A stretch of 64,000 nucleotides of DNA from Maniola hyperantus (Eukaryota; Arthropoda; Insecta; Lepidoptera; Nymphalidae), in assembly GCF_902806685.2 (NCBI RefSeq), contig NC_048537.1:10066720-10130719 (forward strand), given 5' to 3'. The notes beneath the pieces were generated by a model. It was not told where the DNA came from and did not search any database. It worked only from the letters and a program-made list of their open reading frames with translations. A program made the translations under genes and the position numbers. Shown here in pieces: positions 51,800-62,959 of the stretch; within the stretch, counting starts at the first letter, position 1, and the number at the start of each line of letters is the position of its first letter.

Positions 51800-53190
51800 T
51801 ATAAAATTCGTGCTCGCTGATTAGACAAAAGATACAAAATGCATGAGAGTAGCAGAGATAATGCTCCATTATATGTGACCCAAATGCCGAATGCGGTAAT
51901 TTTAGTCTTCAGTTTGAATGTACCTTATATATATAATCATATAAAATTATTTTCAATTTCAAAATCCAAAATATCTTTTGACCGCAGAACAAAATGTTAA
52001 CGCTGACATATTTTTGTCTCTTAATACACTCATTCACTATTCAGCAAATAGGTAGGTACTAGGTACCAACATTTAACTGTAATTAATACTGTATAGATGC
52101 CTACTATTCAGCTAATAAAACAACAATGTCATGTTTTGACTTCATTAAGTCAGCGCTAGTTGTTGGTTATTTAGTATTCAAATTATCACATTACACATCA
52201 TTATCAGACAATGTACCTTGTTGCGTTACGTTATAGTTTATATTCGTAACATTTGGTGTATATTATTTCGTAATATTTGGTTCTACTTCTAAAAGAGGAT
52301 TATGCAAATCTAAACGATTGTCTCGCTGTAGTGAAATCTCCGAGTCTTTCTGAATATCGAGGTCGATTATCGATATCGTGCTATTGTATAGGCGCATCAG
52401 TGTGCTTAGTACGAAATTTAACATCTCACTAACGTTTATAGAATTCTACCGTCGAATCACTCCTGCGTTAAAGAACAATGAACTTAAAAAATCTTTGATT
52501 TAAAGTAAAAAATTCAGTATCAATGATTTTGATTTTGCAACGTTTCCACTTGAACCGGGCTGCAGATAAGTAGGTATATGGAAAAACTTCGACTTTAAAA
52601 GAAGGCAGTTACGGTCTATTTTACTTTGACACTGAAGTATTTGGATGCTCGAATGCTATCAACATTGGTGAGATGTAAAATCTTATACTAAGCATACAAT
52701 CTTTCGCTCTGATTGACAACTGCCGTGAAACGTCGATGGCGGACGAAGATGGCGGATCAGTCATGTTGTATACTATCTCTATGAGTCATGTCGAGTCGAT
52801 GCCACTTCGCGCGATCGCGTCCAATGCTCGAATTAAAAGCACCGTAAGGAATACGAAACAAATTGATATAAAACGTCTTCTGTAAGAAGGTTTGCGTACA
52901 GTAAGGCAAAGGTGTCTGAACTTATGTGATTATAATTAAAATCTTATTATGTTGATATTTTAGCCATGCTATGTTGGCACTAACGTAGCAATATGAGCGT
53001 AATGTAATGAATGCAGCGTAAAAGTTTTAATTAATTATTATTACCAAACGGATTTTTTTTGTTACTTTTCAAGAATATAATAATATTTGAACGATTGTAA
53101 AAAAATGAGACGATACATTACAGTCTCGTTCTATAAGTTTTACAAAGTCAAAAATTGATCTATTTCATAATAATATGTAGGACACACTAG
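51800..53190. other. AT-rich spacer with one dispersed repeat
   Basis: Only the 52586-52700 block (partner of 46650-46765) is recognised. No coding exon. Confidence 0.3.
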
Positions 53191-53192
53191 TT

Positions 53193-53330
53193 GTCACGTA
53201 GGTACGGCGGGGAGACTTCCCGCATACCAGCACGTCACTCGCCCTCGCCCGCACCGGGTTAGCGCGGGGGCTGTGCGGGTGTGCGGAGCGTCCCTACCCC
53301 GATTGCCATATCAACCTGTCGCGTACTATA
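53193..53330. mobile_element. GC-rich palindromic MITE, copy 4, left end damaged
   Basis: Only the right end ATTGCCATATCAACCTGTCG is intact; the middle matches (GCACCGGGTTAGCGCGGGGG). Confidence 0.7.
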
Positions 53331-53515
53331 CTTTACCGTGGGCACTATAGTACACAGCGATCATCTGGAAATAGATGTTACTTAAAACTCGCGGTCTTTA
53401 CGTGTATCGTCATTATGGTCACAGATCGTGACCACATAGTGCCGCTGTATAATAAGAGACGGCTGTATTATATAGCTTAGTTTGAATTCTTGAAAAATTA
53501 TTGTTTTTATTAACG

Positions 53516-54232
53516 GACTGACAAAAATTCGCAGAAGAAGTCGCGAGCATAAGCTAGTCTATAATATAAACAAAAAAAGATTCCGACGAATTGAGAACCT
53601 CCTCCTTTTTTTGAAGTCGGTTAAAATGAATCACTCAATGTGTTGGTCATCGCAAATCTCGAGAACAGCTGAACCGATTTCGCTAATTCTTTTTTTATAA
53701 TAGGTATTCCTTGAAGTACGAGGATGGTTCTTACGGAGAGAAAAATTAAAAAAAATTGAATCGACTGTTAGGCGGAACGAAGTTCGCCAGGGCAGCTAGT
53801 GGAATTATAAACGTGAAAGTGTAGATGTTTGGATGTTTGGATGTTTGTTAATCACGCAAAAACGGCTGAACGGATTTGGATGAAATTTGGTAAGATAGAT
53901 TATACCCTGGATTAACACATAACCTACTTTTTATCCCGGAAAATCAAAGAGTTCCCGCGGGATTTTGAAAAACGTGAAATCCACGCGGACGAAGTCGCGG
54001 ACATTAGCTAGTATTTAAATATATGCCAGACTCACGTGATGTCATCCATACTAATTTTATGAATTCGAAAGTCTGCTACGTTTTCATGGCCCAACCGTTT
54101 AAACGATTTTGACGAAATTTGGTACAGATATAGCTTGCATCCCAGGGATGGCCATAGGCTAATCCTGGAAAATCAAACAGTTCCTACGGCATTAAAAATA
54201 ACTAAATCTATGCGAACGAAGTCGCGGGCTAG
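53516..54232 (+). mobile_element. Cluster of four Helitron-like pieces
   Basis: In order: family B tail ending CTAG at 53554-53557; a family E/D element 53571-53798 (TTGAAGTCGGTTAA to CGGAACGAAGTTCGCCAGGG, CAGCTAG); family A 53799-54011 (hairpin CGCGGACGAAGTCGCG, TAGCTAG); family A 54045-54232 (TCCATACTAATTTTATGAAT to GTCGCGGGCTAG). They lie almost end to end. Confidence 0.6.
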
Positions 54233-54730
54233 ATGATGCCCGGATATAATTTTAAGCCAATTTATGTTACTAGGTGCCTATATCAATTTCCATAAGTTGA
54301 TTGCTGACATCATTTAAATAATAATTAAAAATTATACAGTAATGTCTTCTGATTCGCCTGCGCTGCTTTGTAATAAATATTTTAATGTATTCGAAACGTA
54401 ATAAAACATCCGGTTGGCTCTGCGTCTTTGACAATGCAATTAGATCCGGAAGACTCTAGTGCGCGTCACCCGCGAACCGATTATCTTTATTAGTCGCATT
54501 CATGTAAACAAACTTTTACATTGAAACAATGCATTTTAGTACGGTTGAGTTAGAAATAGGTTTACCGTAAATATTATGCTGACACTAGCTTTTTTTGCGA
54601 TTTCTACGTAGGTTTAGGATTTTTAGACACCAACATGCGAAATTTCAGAGTGGAAAACCTATCAGTTTGAGCTTTAAGTAGATAATAATGTATCAGTTAG
54701 CCAGTTGTAGAATGTAGACTAACACCGGCC

Positions 54731-54796
54731 CCAACGCTGGCCCAAACACTGTTCCCGATCCACACGTAGGGCGAACAGTGTTGTGGGCAGCGTTGG
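54731..54796. repeat. Inverted repeat, about 24-bp arms
   Basis: CCAACGCTGGCCCAAACACT and GTTC face GAACAGTGTTGTGGGCAGCG and TTGG; a few mismatches. Confidence 0.65.
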
Positions 54797-55119
54797 TTGC
54801 AGGCGTAGAAATAATATACTTACTCGTATTATGTATAAAATTCTTAATTATAAATTTAGATTAATAACCTCAGCTAATTGATAGAAAATCAATATTTTTC
54901 TGCTTTTTTGCTTATCTTAACTTTACTTAGTATTATTCCTATTAAAAGTGAATTAATTTTAAACAAGTTCAAATAACAGTCATTAAAAATATCACTAGTT
55001 ATACGTCATGACGTGATTGGTATTTAATTAGTTTTACTATATTAGTATCTGTTGTGGTCCAATTCAAAACTAATTAAATACTGGTTTAGTTACTTAATAT
55101 TTCAATAGTTACTTTATTT

Positions 55120-55120
<1 letters not shown>

Positions 55121-55153
<33 letters not shown>
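55121..55153. repeat. Run of 33 C on plus strand
   Basis: An uninterrupted C homopolymer in an AT-rich stretch. The length may be uncertain because such runs are hard to sequence. Confidence 0.85.
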
Positions 55154-55530
55154 ATAGGTAACATATAGAACAATTTTTATACATCGATAAATAATTATTA
55201 TGAACAATACTGAGTAGGTATCTATTATTGCTAGAAAATTGTTGTGTGAAAATTTAAACAATGCTAGTGCAAAACATACCCTTGTGCAATGAGAACTAGT
55301 ATGAAATACGGATTGTATGAAAATTGGATGATCATTGAATTGTAACGGCTTCGAGACTAATGGTGTTACACGTGGGCACTGCGCGTGCGCCGATACGAGA
55401 GCAATGGATTATTACATAGACGTATAATTGAAGCACCAGCATTAGTAAGCTGGCCATCTTTTAGAATGGAAAAGGTGGACGTGAAAAGTTACAAAATAGG
55501 TGGAGCCTGTAGTTAATACTTATTAAGTAT

Positions 55531-55800
55531 TCCATATCGATACTAATAGGTACTTAAATATTATAAATGCGAAATTGTGTCTGTCTGCTAGCTTTTCATG
55601 GTCCATCTGTTTAACCCATTAACCATTTTGACGAATGACGACTACAGAGATAACTTGCATCCCAGGAACGAATATGGGATATAGATAAACCCGTGTGGAC
55701 GAAGCCACGGGCATTATCTAGTTATTTCTAGTTATTTATTTAAAAGAGAAAATGACTGACTGGCATATCAACGCACAGTTCAAACCATTGATACTAGATA
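55531..55800 (+). mobile_element. Helitron-like family A copy and a family B 5' scrap
   Basis: 55531-55721 ends GACGAAGCCACGGGCATTAT, CTAG. 55740-55795 (AAAATGACTGACTGGCATAT, CAACGCACAGTTCAAAC) is the start of family B. Confidence 0.5.
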
Positions 55801-56490
55801 CTTTGGCGTTTTGTATTATACTTAGCAGTAAAGCATCACAATAAAAAGCACTATGGGATGAAACAAAAACTACAAACTAAAACACATATTATAGCATGAG
55901 TGAATGCCTTAATTTTAGTTGTGATGAAAATATTGATAAACGGTTTGGTGTTGACAACGTTCCCACACCTCATGTTGTGATAACAAACGATGATAAATTA
56001 AGATTACTATACATATAGTATACTTTAAAGTAAAATCAGTATTCTTCGTCTGTATGAGAGAGAGCTCTAATCTCAAAATTGTTAGATTTTCATCAACGGT
56101 TAGAAGACTTCACTCTCCCCGCTCTCTTGAGCTGTACGTTGATAATGTCAATTAATCAGCGTTTCCTTTAGTTTCTATTGGTCTAAAGTAACTAAATTAG
56201 TAACCCTCTAATCGGCAAGATTTCAGAGAAGATAGATTTGAACATCGTTAGGTGACTTTTACAGGACTGTTCCTCAAAGTTGTGGTTATTTGGACACCAT
56301 AGTACATACAGTTTATTGGCAAGTCATTTGGGCATCGAGTATCTTTGAATGGTATTTTACAATTGATTGAAAATTTTATATTGAAGCCTTTGGAATATCG
56401 GTACCTACTTACATAATAGATAGGTATATACAATATAATCTATAACTTTCACAATCTGTACCAAATTAGTAGGTAACTTTAAAATTTATT
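55800..56490. other. AT-rich spacer, no gene seen
   Basis: No exon or repeat was recognised. Confidence 0.3.
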
Positions 56491-56497
56491 TCGAATA

Positions 56498-56971
56498 CTA
56501 GATGATGCCCACGACTTCACTCGCATGGACTTAGTTCTTTGTCAATCCCGGAGGAACTCTTTGATTTTCCGGGGTAAAAAGCATCCTATGTCCATAACCG
56601 GGATGCAAGCTAACCCTAAATTTTATCGAACTCGGTGAAACGGATGGATGAAAAGTTAACAGACAGAGGTATAGTACTACGCGACAGATCGAGATAGCAA
56701 TGGGGGTGGAGACGCCCCGCACTCCCACACAGGCCCCGTCCTAATCTGTTGCGGGATAGCGCAGGTGCCGTGAGGGTGTGCGGGGTACGCCCCGCACAGT
56801 CACTACCCCTGCCTCATACCCCGATTGCCATCTCGATCTGTCGCGTAGGTACAGAGATAGCTTGCAGTTCGGGGACGGACGTAGGCTACTTTTTGTCCGG
56901 GAAAATGAAAGAGTTTTCAGGGGATTTCAAAAATCTAAATTCACATGGACCAAATCGCAGGCATCATCTAG
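56498..56971. mobile_element. Two inverted family A halves flanking a palindromic MITE
   Basis: 56498-56670 is a reverse family A 3' half (CTAGATGATGCCCACGACTT). 56672-56848 is GC-rich palindromic MITE copy 5 (CGCGACAGATCGAGATAGCA to TGCCATCTCGATCTGTCGCG). 56850-56971 is a forward family A 3' half ending GCAGGCATCATCTAG. Confidence 0.65.
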
Positions 56972-57327
56972 TTTATTATGTAGGTAAGTATGTTATAAAA
57001 AATATATATAAGATATAATAATTTATAGGTACTTATATGGATGCACTCAGGTGCAGCTTCAATAACGGCAATTATTATCTGTGCGCAATGAGTACATAAG
57101 TAGATAGGTACCTGTTTGGCGTAAAAAGAACATTATACCTAGGTACTTATTACAGAAAGTTTGTACAAATGTCTTCAAGGTCATTATTGCATTACCCTTA
57201 TTAAAAATTGCATAGAGTGCTTAGACTGGTTTTGATAAGAATAAAACCAACGTCATAAATTGCTGAAGCGATTCGCAATTTTCCAAATGACCGAACGCGC
57301 TCGGTTTTTGTTTTGTAATATACCTAT

Positions 57328-57484
57328 AGTACGCGACAGATCGAGATGGCAATCGGGGTGGGGACGCTCCGCACACCCATACAGCCCCCGCGCTAACCCG
57401 GTGCGGGATAGCGCGGGTGACGTGCGGGTGTGCGGGGCGTCCCCCCGCCTCTACCCTGAATGCCATCTCGACCTGTCGCGTACT
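57328..57484. mobile_element. GC-rich palindromic MITE, copy 6, best preserved
   Basis: Starts AGTACGCGACAGATCGAGAT and ends ATCTCGACCTGTCGCGTACT; 157 bp. Confidence 0.8.
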
Positions 57485-57923
57485 CATTACTATACCCTAA
57501 TGCCTACCTACCTTCCCATTTAGCTAGCTTTAAAAATACCTATCTATTCTAATGATTTTATAAGAGGTAGGTAGGCTAATAAAATAATTCGAAAAGCATC
57601 AAACCTCTTTAACTAAGTGGGTACCTACTTACTTATACCTACCTACTTTTTTTAATTCAGTGCATGGAATATAATACTAGTTTATCTTTTTGATACCGGC
57701 TAAAGTTTATACCGGGAACGTGCTAGAAAATTGAAGAAAATCTAATGAAATATTTGATTTATACAATTTACGCCATAACTTATCAGAAGGACCCCTTCCT
57801 TCTGAAAAGTTATGGTTTCCAAAAATACGTGTCATTTATCCACAAACCATTAGCATTAACTAAAACTATTTATAAGATATAACTAATCTTACCAAACTAA
57901 AAACAAAAACGAAAAACACTTAC

Positions 57924-58075
57924 CGACCGAGAAAGGGACACCTTTTATTCAACTTCCAATTATCAAATTGATAATAATTACTGAACGTCACGAAAAATAA
58001 ATGTACACCCATTCACTGTCCAAAACTCAAGTATCGTATTTACGAAGCCGGCATTTCTAGCGTGGCACTGAGAGA
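57924..58075 (-). promoter_or_regulatory. Candidate noncoding leader exon with initiator and donor
   Basis: On the minus strand CTCTCTCAGTGCC (TCAGT initiator, 58071-58067) is followed by about 145 bases ending in a consensus donor TCGGTCG|GTAAGT at 57923. It has a short uORF (ATG at about 58054, four codons) and a second ATG (58012) open to the donor. It lies about 37 kb upstream of Myo3 exon 1 on the same strand, with no other coding exon recognised between them. It may be the Myo3 leader, or belong to another gene. Confidence 0.35.
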
Positions 58076-58649
58076 GCGCACGACAGAACGGACGCAAAAT
58101 TCACGGACATGTGAAATCAGCTGTGGCTGCGGCTGGCTAACGGAACGTCACACCCCCTTTCCCCTCCACTGTCTGCCGCATAGCAGATAAGATTATGCTG
58201 TTTATTTACTCATGAATAAACCAGCAAAACTTCTAAATTGCCAGCCGTGGGAAAGATCTACGTTTCAGATGCTAACTTAAACGTTACACATCTAAGCAAT
58301 ATTTATGACATCTCTCGACCCAAGTGTTTCATAAACAAGCGTGACTTAAAAACGGTTATAGATAATGTTCATTCAGTATCGATTACTTTATCATCCATTA
58401 ATAGTGAGTAGATATTTCGGATAATTCGTCACTTGTTATCAATATGTAGCAAACCCAAGAAGCAAACCCATGAAGCATTTTCATTTGGGAGGGGAAAATT
58501 CCTCAAAAGTGCTTTCATGCCAGACTATACAGATGCAGGCCTAGCGTAGGTACCATTATTTAAAACATCCTTTTCTCTGCTCGATAATTCAGGCACTTCC
58601 AGTTGCTAACCATCTGAATGGATCTATATCATGTAACACTGACATGAAA

Positions 58650-58860
58650 TTGAAGTCAAGCAAAGTCCAAGTCAAATGGTTTATTTAAAATAGGTAATAA
58701 ATAAAACTTTTTGATGGTCGGTTGTTGTATTTGTAAGATGGTGATATAGTGGTCATAATTTTTACGCGAGATTAAAACTAAAGCTACGAGGGTTCCAAAC
58801 GCGCCCAGGTCTGAGAAGACCACGACAAACTCAGCCTGAATAGAAAATAGGTATAATATT
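58650..58860 (-). repeat. LINE-like tail (TCTCAGACCTGGGCGCGTTT block)
   Basis: CTACGAGGGTTCCAAACGCG and CCAGGTCTGAGAAGACCACG, with CAAATGGTTTATTTAAAATA at the far end. I recognise this as a common lepidopteran transposon segment. The overlapping hydrophobic open frame is not taken as a gene. Confidence 0.45.
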
Positions 58861-59484
58861 ACTGGACTTGAAATCATTTTTTATAGCCAAGTATAATAAT
58901 ATCATAGCTAAAAGCATGGCGCTTTCTTTAACTGCACAATAAGCACCACGAGGAAATGAAGTAAACTCGCACCCTAGAACACTTAACTGAAGAATTAGGT
59001 ATAATTTTTTCCCGAACACAAAATTTTCTCATCGGTAAAAAATAAAAATAGATTGTGAGTTAAAACAATGGTTTATTAAAAGTTGAAACTGAATATTTCA
59101 AAAAATATTTAAAACTAATTACTTAGCTAAGTTTTCCTAAAATTATGAACATTTTTTTTTTGCAAATAGTACCTATTGTGATTGGGACACAATTTTAAAC
59201 ATCGTAGATGAGTGAAATCCTTTATGCTAATTTATGATGTCTTGACCTTTTATAGGACTTAATACAGTAAAATAAATGTGTGAGATCATTTAAAACCTGT
59301 CTGGCTATAACTTAGGAAAAAGTTGTCATGTCGTATATATGGTCAGCATTTATGGATCTTAAATAAAATATGCAAACAACATGAGTCACTCACTGAAGTG
59401 ACACTGACCGCTTCGGAAGTTCGGCTTGAGGCTCGCCTGAGGCAAATCGAATATCTGACGTCATCCCTGACACTGTGGTATTTC

Positions 59485-59595
59485 ATCTCTGGTCTAGTCT
59501 AATGGAAGGCTTTGACCGTGGTCCACCGTCCAGTGGAGTTACCACCTAAGTTACCGCAGATTGCAGTCAAGGACTATCGAATAAACAAAAACATA
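59485..59595 (+). repeat. Degraded SINE (second family)
   Basis: TCTGGTCTAGTCTAATGGAA, GGCTTTGACCGTGG and AGATTGCAGTCAAGGACTAT. Confidence 0.5.
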
Positions 59596-59815
59596 ATCTC
59601 AGGCCGAAACATATTCTTACCATTAAAAAAAACTTATATGACTGAATTGGTGTTTTGACAGGTTTGACAAGAAAAATCTATTGACAAAAGAAAAAACTAT
59701 TAACGCTTATTTTGTATTTTTGTGGCAAGACCGAAGCGAAGATTATTAAGATACTACTATTCCTGTATCTTTCTACTGCAAAACTGTTGTAGCGAATCCG
59801 TTGAGGTTCCGCCAT

Positions 59816-59945
59816 GACTTGTCATCATCATCAACTGATAGACGTCCGCTGCTGGACATAGGTCTCTTGTAGGGACTTCCACACGCCACGATCTTGCGAG
59901 TTGCGCCGCCTGAATACAACGGCACCCTTCGACTCGTCTGATGAC
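59816..59945 (-). mobile_element. LINE 3' tail
   Basis: CATCATCATCAACTGATAGA, GACATAGGTCTCTTGTAGGG and CACTTTGACTTG; reverse of the 30160-30308 fragment. A shorter relative is at 42722-42800. Confidence 0.55.
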
Positions 59946-60840
59946 CCACTTTGACTTGTATTTTGTATGAACTGCAAAACTAGAGCAACTGCCTGTCCTA
60001 ATACAGAAATTTGACTAAGTATGAGTTTATCTCTTAAATGCGATTATGTTTCGCCAAGTGAAACGTAAAACTTTTTCATGTACTTAATATGGATTTGGTG
60101 CCTGAATACCTCGCCGAAATAGAGCTGATGGACTCACAGACCACAGTTAAAGCAAATATCTGCATTAGAACAATACTCTTTCGCGTGTCATAAAACCACA
60201 TGCAATTGACAAGTTATAGCGGAGTATATAAAAATCCCTCAGTATGAGAATGGGAACATTAAATACCCAATTAAATAATAAATGAAGAAAATAATAGTCG
60301 TCGTTTAGCCTATTATTCTCTGAATGCCCTTTCTCATATAAAAATTCAACCTTTGGGTAATAATTATAAGCGGATGAAACCATACATAAGGCAAAATAAG
60401 GCGGCTAACGCTTATGAAGCCTTGAAAATACATTGAATTAGGCGGAGCTGACGTGCATTCGCAGAGTTTATGTTTCCAATCGATCCCACAATTAATTGGA
60501 TAATTGAATCTATTATTTTATTACAATACCAACAATAAACACATCTTAATTTAAACGTCTTTGAAATTAAAAAAATCGGCATTAGGAAAGTAATAGATAA
60601 ATATATTTTATACTTAGATATCCGTTTCTTAATTTACTAGGTATAAAATAAATGGTTTCCCATTCGTGATTATCGTTTAAAAATCAAATTATGAATGAAG
60701 TTTAAAGCATTTTTGTCCAAACAATCTACTTGTTCACCTTGATCTTTACATGCTACGGACGTTGGTTGACCTTAGGCCGTCAATTTACAATTACTTATTC
60801 AAATAATAATAATTATGCTCGTACACAATAACAGCCTCGT

Positions 60841-61078
60841 CATTGTCGTCGATAGACGTCCACTGCTAAACATAGGTGTCTTGTTAGCAGTGGCGTGCAC
60901 AGGTTTGAAGCCAGGGTAGGCATTAGTTAGCTAGGAACCTGTTTATTGGCAGGTCACAATGAAAAATATGCATTGAGCTATTACTACTGGGGTAAGCAGT
61001 GCATGTATGCCTCTATGACCTGCACGCCCCTGTTTGTTAGGTTCCGTCTGAATCCAGGGACTCTCTGCAACAGGCGCC
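60841..61078 (-). mobile_element. LINE 3' tail interrupted by an hAT MITE
   Basis: GTCGATAGACGTCCACTGCT and CATAGGTGTCTTGTTAG, then after the insert GTTCCGTCTGAATCCAGGGA. Removing 60888-61032 restores the same order as in 59816-59945. Confidence 0.65.
60888..61032. mobile_element. Small hAT-like MITE with 8-bp duplication
   Basis: Ends CAGTGGCGTGCACAGG and CCTGCACGCCCCTG are near reverse complements. Flanks are CTTGTTAG and TTTGTTAG (7 of 8 match), as expected of hAT insertion. Confidence 0.75.
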
Positions 61079-61079
61079 C

Positions 61080-61250
61080 GACCGCGGTAGTTTGAAAGCC
61101 ACAGGGAGACGATCGCAATCATCTCTGATTGGCCGACATTTGCTCACTATTGACTACAACGTTGCTACAATAAGAATACCACAAATTCAGCGAATCACAT
61201 TATTGTGATCTCAATTATTTGAGATTGTGATAACGATTGATGCAGTTTTT
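61080..61250 (+). repeat. CTCTGATTGG repeat, copy 3 of 3
   Basis: GACGATCGCAATCATCTCTG, ATTGGCCGAC, GCTCACTATTGAC and AATTCAGCGAATCAC follow the order of copy 1. Confidence 0.6.
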
Positions 61251-61937
61251 CCGGAATCAATAAGCTGGTTTGATATCATCCACTGAATGGGAGGTATGCT
61301 AACATTGCGCTCTCTGGTGCAACATGATCATTTTCAGCACCTTTCAAAATGCTATATATCTGGTTTATAGCATTTATCCTATAGGTTTGGAATACTTACT
61401 CTTCTGAGATCTGTGTTCCCCAACAATAATCGGGTATCTTTCAAACAAGAGTGAATTCAAACTTCTTTCTGCAGTCGCTTCCCATCATCTTAGGCCACAT
61501 TACTTTCCATGATGGTTTGATTGTTGTCAAGGCTCAAGCGTTTGTTTATAAGAATAAAAATCTTTAAAAAATGACAAACAACAATTTAACATAAAATAAC
61601 TACTTAGTTAGGTTCACCCCGAACTTAAAATAACCTAGGTACGACTACATTCATAAATTGTCTAACACGAAATACCTAATAAAATACAGGGATACGTTTC
61701 ACCATAAACCGTTTACTTGATACTCCGACAGCTGGTACAACCTGTTGTTATAGGTGATTTGAGTAAAAGTAAAGTACTTGTTCTGTTAACTTGTAGAAAT
61801 TTTACAATAACTGGGTATGCACTTTAAATTATAGCCTATCAATATAAACTAGGTACCTATGCCGGAACAAGCATCTACAGGGATCGGCAACGCTCTGTTT
61901 TACAATATGAATTGAATATCTACCCAATTTTGTTTAT

Positions 61938-62400
61938 TAACCGACTTCAAAAAAAGGAGGAGGTTCTCAATTCGTCGGAATCTTTTTTTGGAGATAGACT
62001 CATGTCCCGTACGAAATTATTGTTTTGGCGCAATGCCAAGACTTGCTGAGAGATATGTGGACTTTCCATAATGATGGTAGTGGTGAAGCCTCAATAACGC
62101 AAAGGTTGAGTACGGCAAAACCTTTCCAAAACCGAAAGGTTGATTCAAACTCTCCCCGTTGCATAGTCGTACTTACATTTTTTTTCGTGGTGAAATCTTC
62201 ATGAATATCACCGTACTCAACGAGGCACGGAGGTTATGTTGGAATCTTACCGAGAACCCCACGCTGCTCCATGCCACCTGGTGACTGGGCTACGGGACGA
62301 AACCCGTTCGCCCATCCCAGCTAGCGGCGCCTGCTGAGGGCCGGCTCCGGAATTAATAAAGTCCCTACACCTTTGAGGCGCACCAGGATAGCTCAAGCTT
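61938..62400. repeat. Repeat family E piece and an unplaced GC-richer block
   Basis: 61938-61992 is the reverse of AGATTCCGACGAATTGAGAA...GTCGGTTAA. 62020-62400 contains CACGCTGCTCCATGCCACCT and CGGCGCCTGCTGAGGGCCGG and looks transposon-derived, but I cannot name it and it has no long frame. Confidence 0.4.
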
Positions 62401-62461
62401 AAAACTTAATTGGAAAAGGGGAATATTAAACATTGGTAAGTATATACTTCATGGTCTATTA

Positions 62462-62959
62462 CAGAGGTTCCCAATTTTATTTGAGCATGGAACCCTAATT
62501 GATCACACTTTTTTTGGCGGAACCCTAGCTTGGCTATTTTGATAATGATAAATAATTATTATTATAAGATTTGCAAAATATTTGTTATGACAAAGAAATA
62601 CTATGACGTTAATAACCTCCGTGGCTCAGTGAGTGCACTGTCGGTTTCCGGCTCGAGTCTGGTCTAGTGGGAGGCTTCGGCCGCGGCACCCTACCGATAA
62701 AGACGTCCCGCCAAGCGATTGAGCGTTCTCGGTAAGATGCCGTGTAGAAACCGATTAGGAGTATACCTACGGATACCTACCGGGTAGCTTCTATCTTAGA
62801 CTGCCGTCTCTGTGACTGCCGTGTAGGCGTGACGGTGCGGGCGGTTATGAGTCTTTTCCACAAACTTTTTATTCAGGTAACTCTCGGATAGACCGTGGAA
62901 CCCCTGTTACCCTTCTACGGAACCCCAGGGTTCCGCGGACCACCAATTGGGAATCGCTG
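62462..62959. mobile_element. hAT-type MITE with exact 8-bp target duplication
   Basis: Ends CAGAGGTTCCCAATTTTATT and CCAATTGGGAATCGCTG are hAT-type terminal inverted repeats. GTCTATTA flanks it exactly on both sides (62454-62461 and 62960-62967). A SINE occupies 62620-62860. There is no transposase frame. Confidence 0.9.
62620..62860 (+). mobile_element. SINE (second family) inside the hAT MITE
   Basis: AACCTCCGTGGCTCAGTGAG head, GTGGGAGGCTTCGGCCGCGG and CGCCAAGCGATTGAGCG body; part of the B-box region is lost. Confidence 0.65.

Noticed and set aside
58656..59019. Hydrophobic minus-strand frames that look like a membrane protein
   Set aside because: The core (FSDLGAFGTLVALVLISR) overlaps a segment I recognise as a common lepidopteran transposon tail, and there is no supported splice or start.
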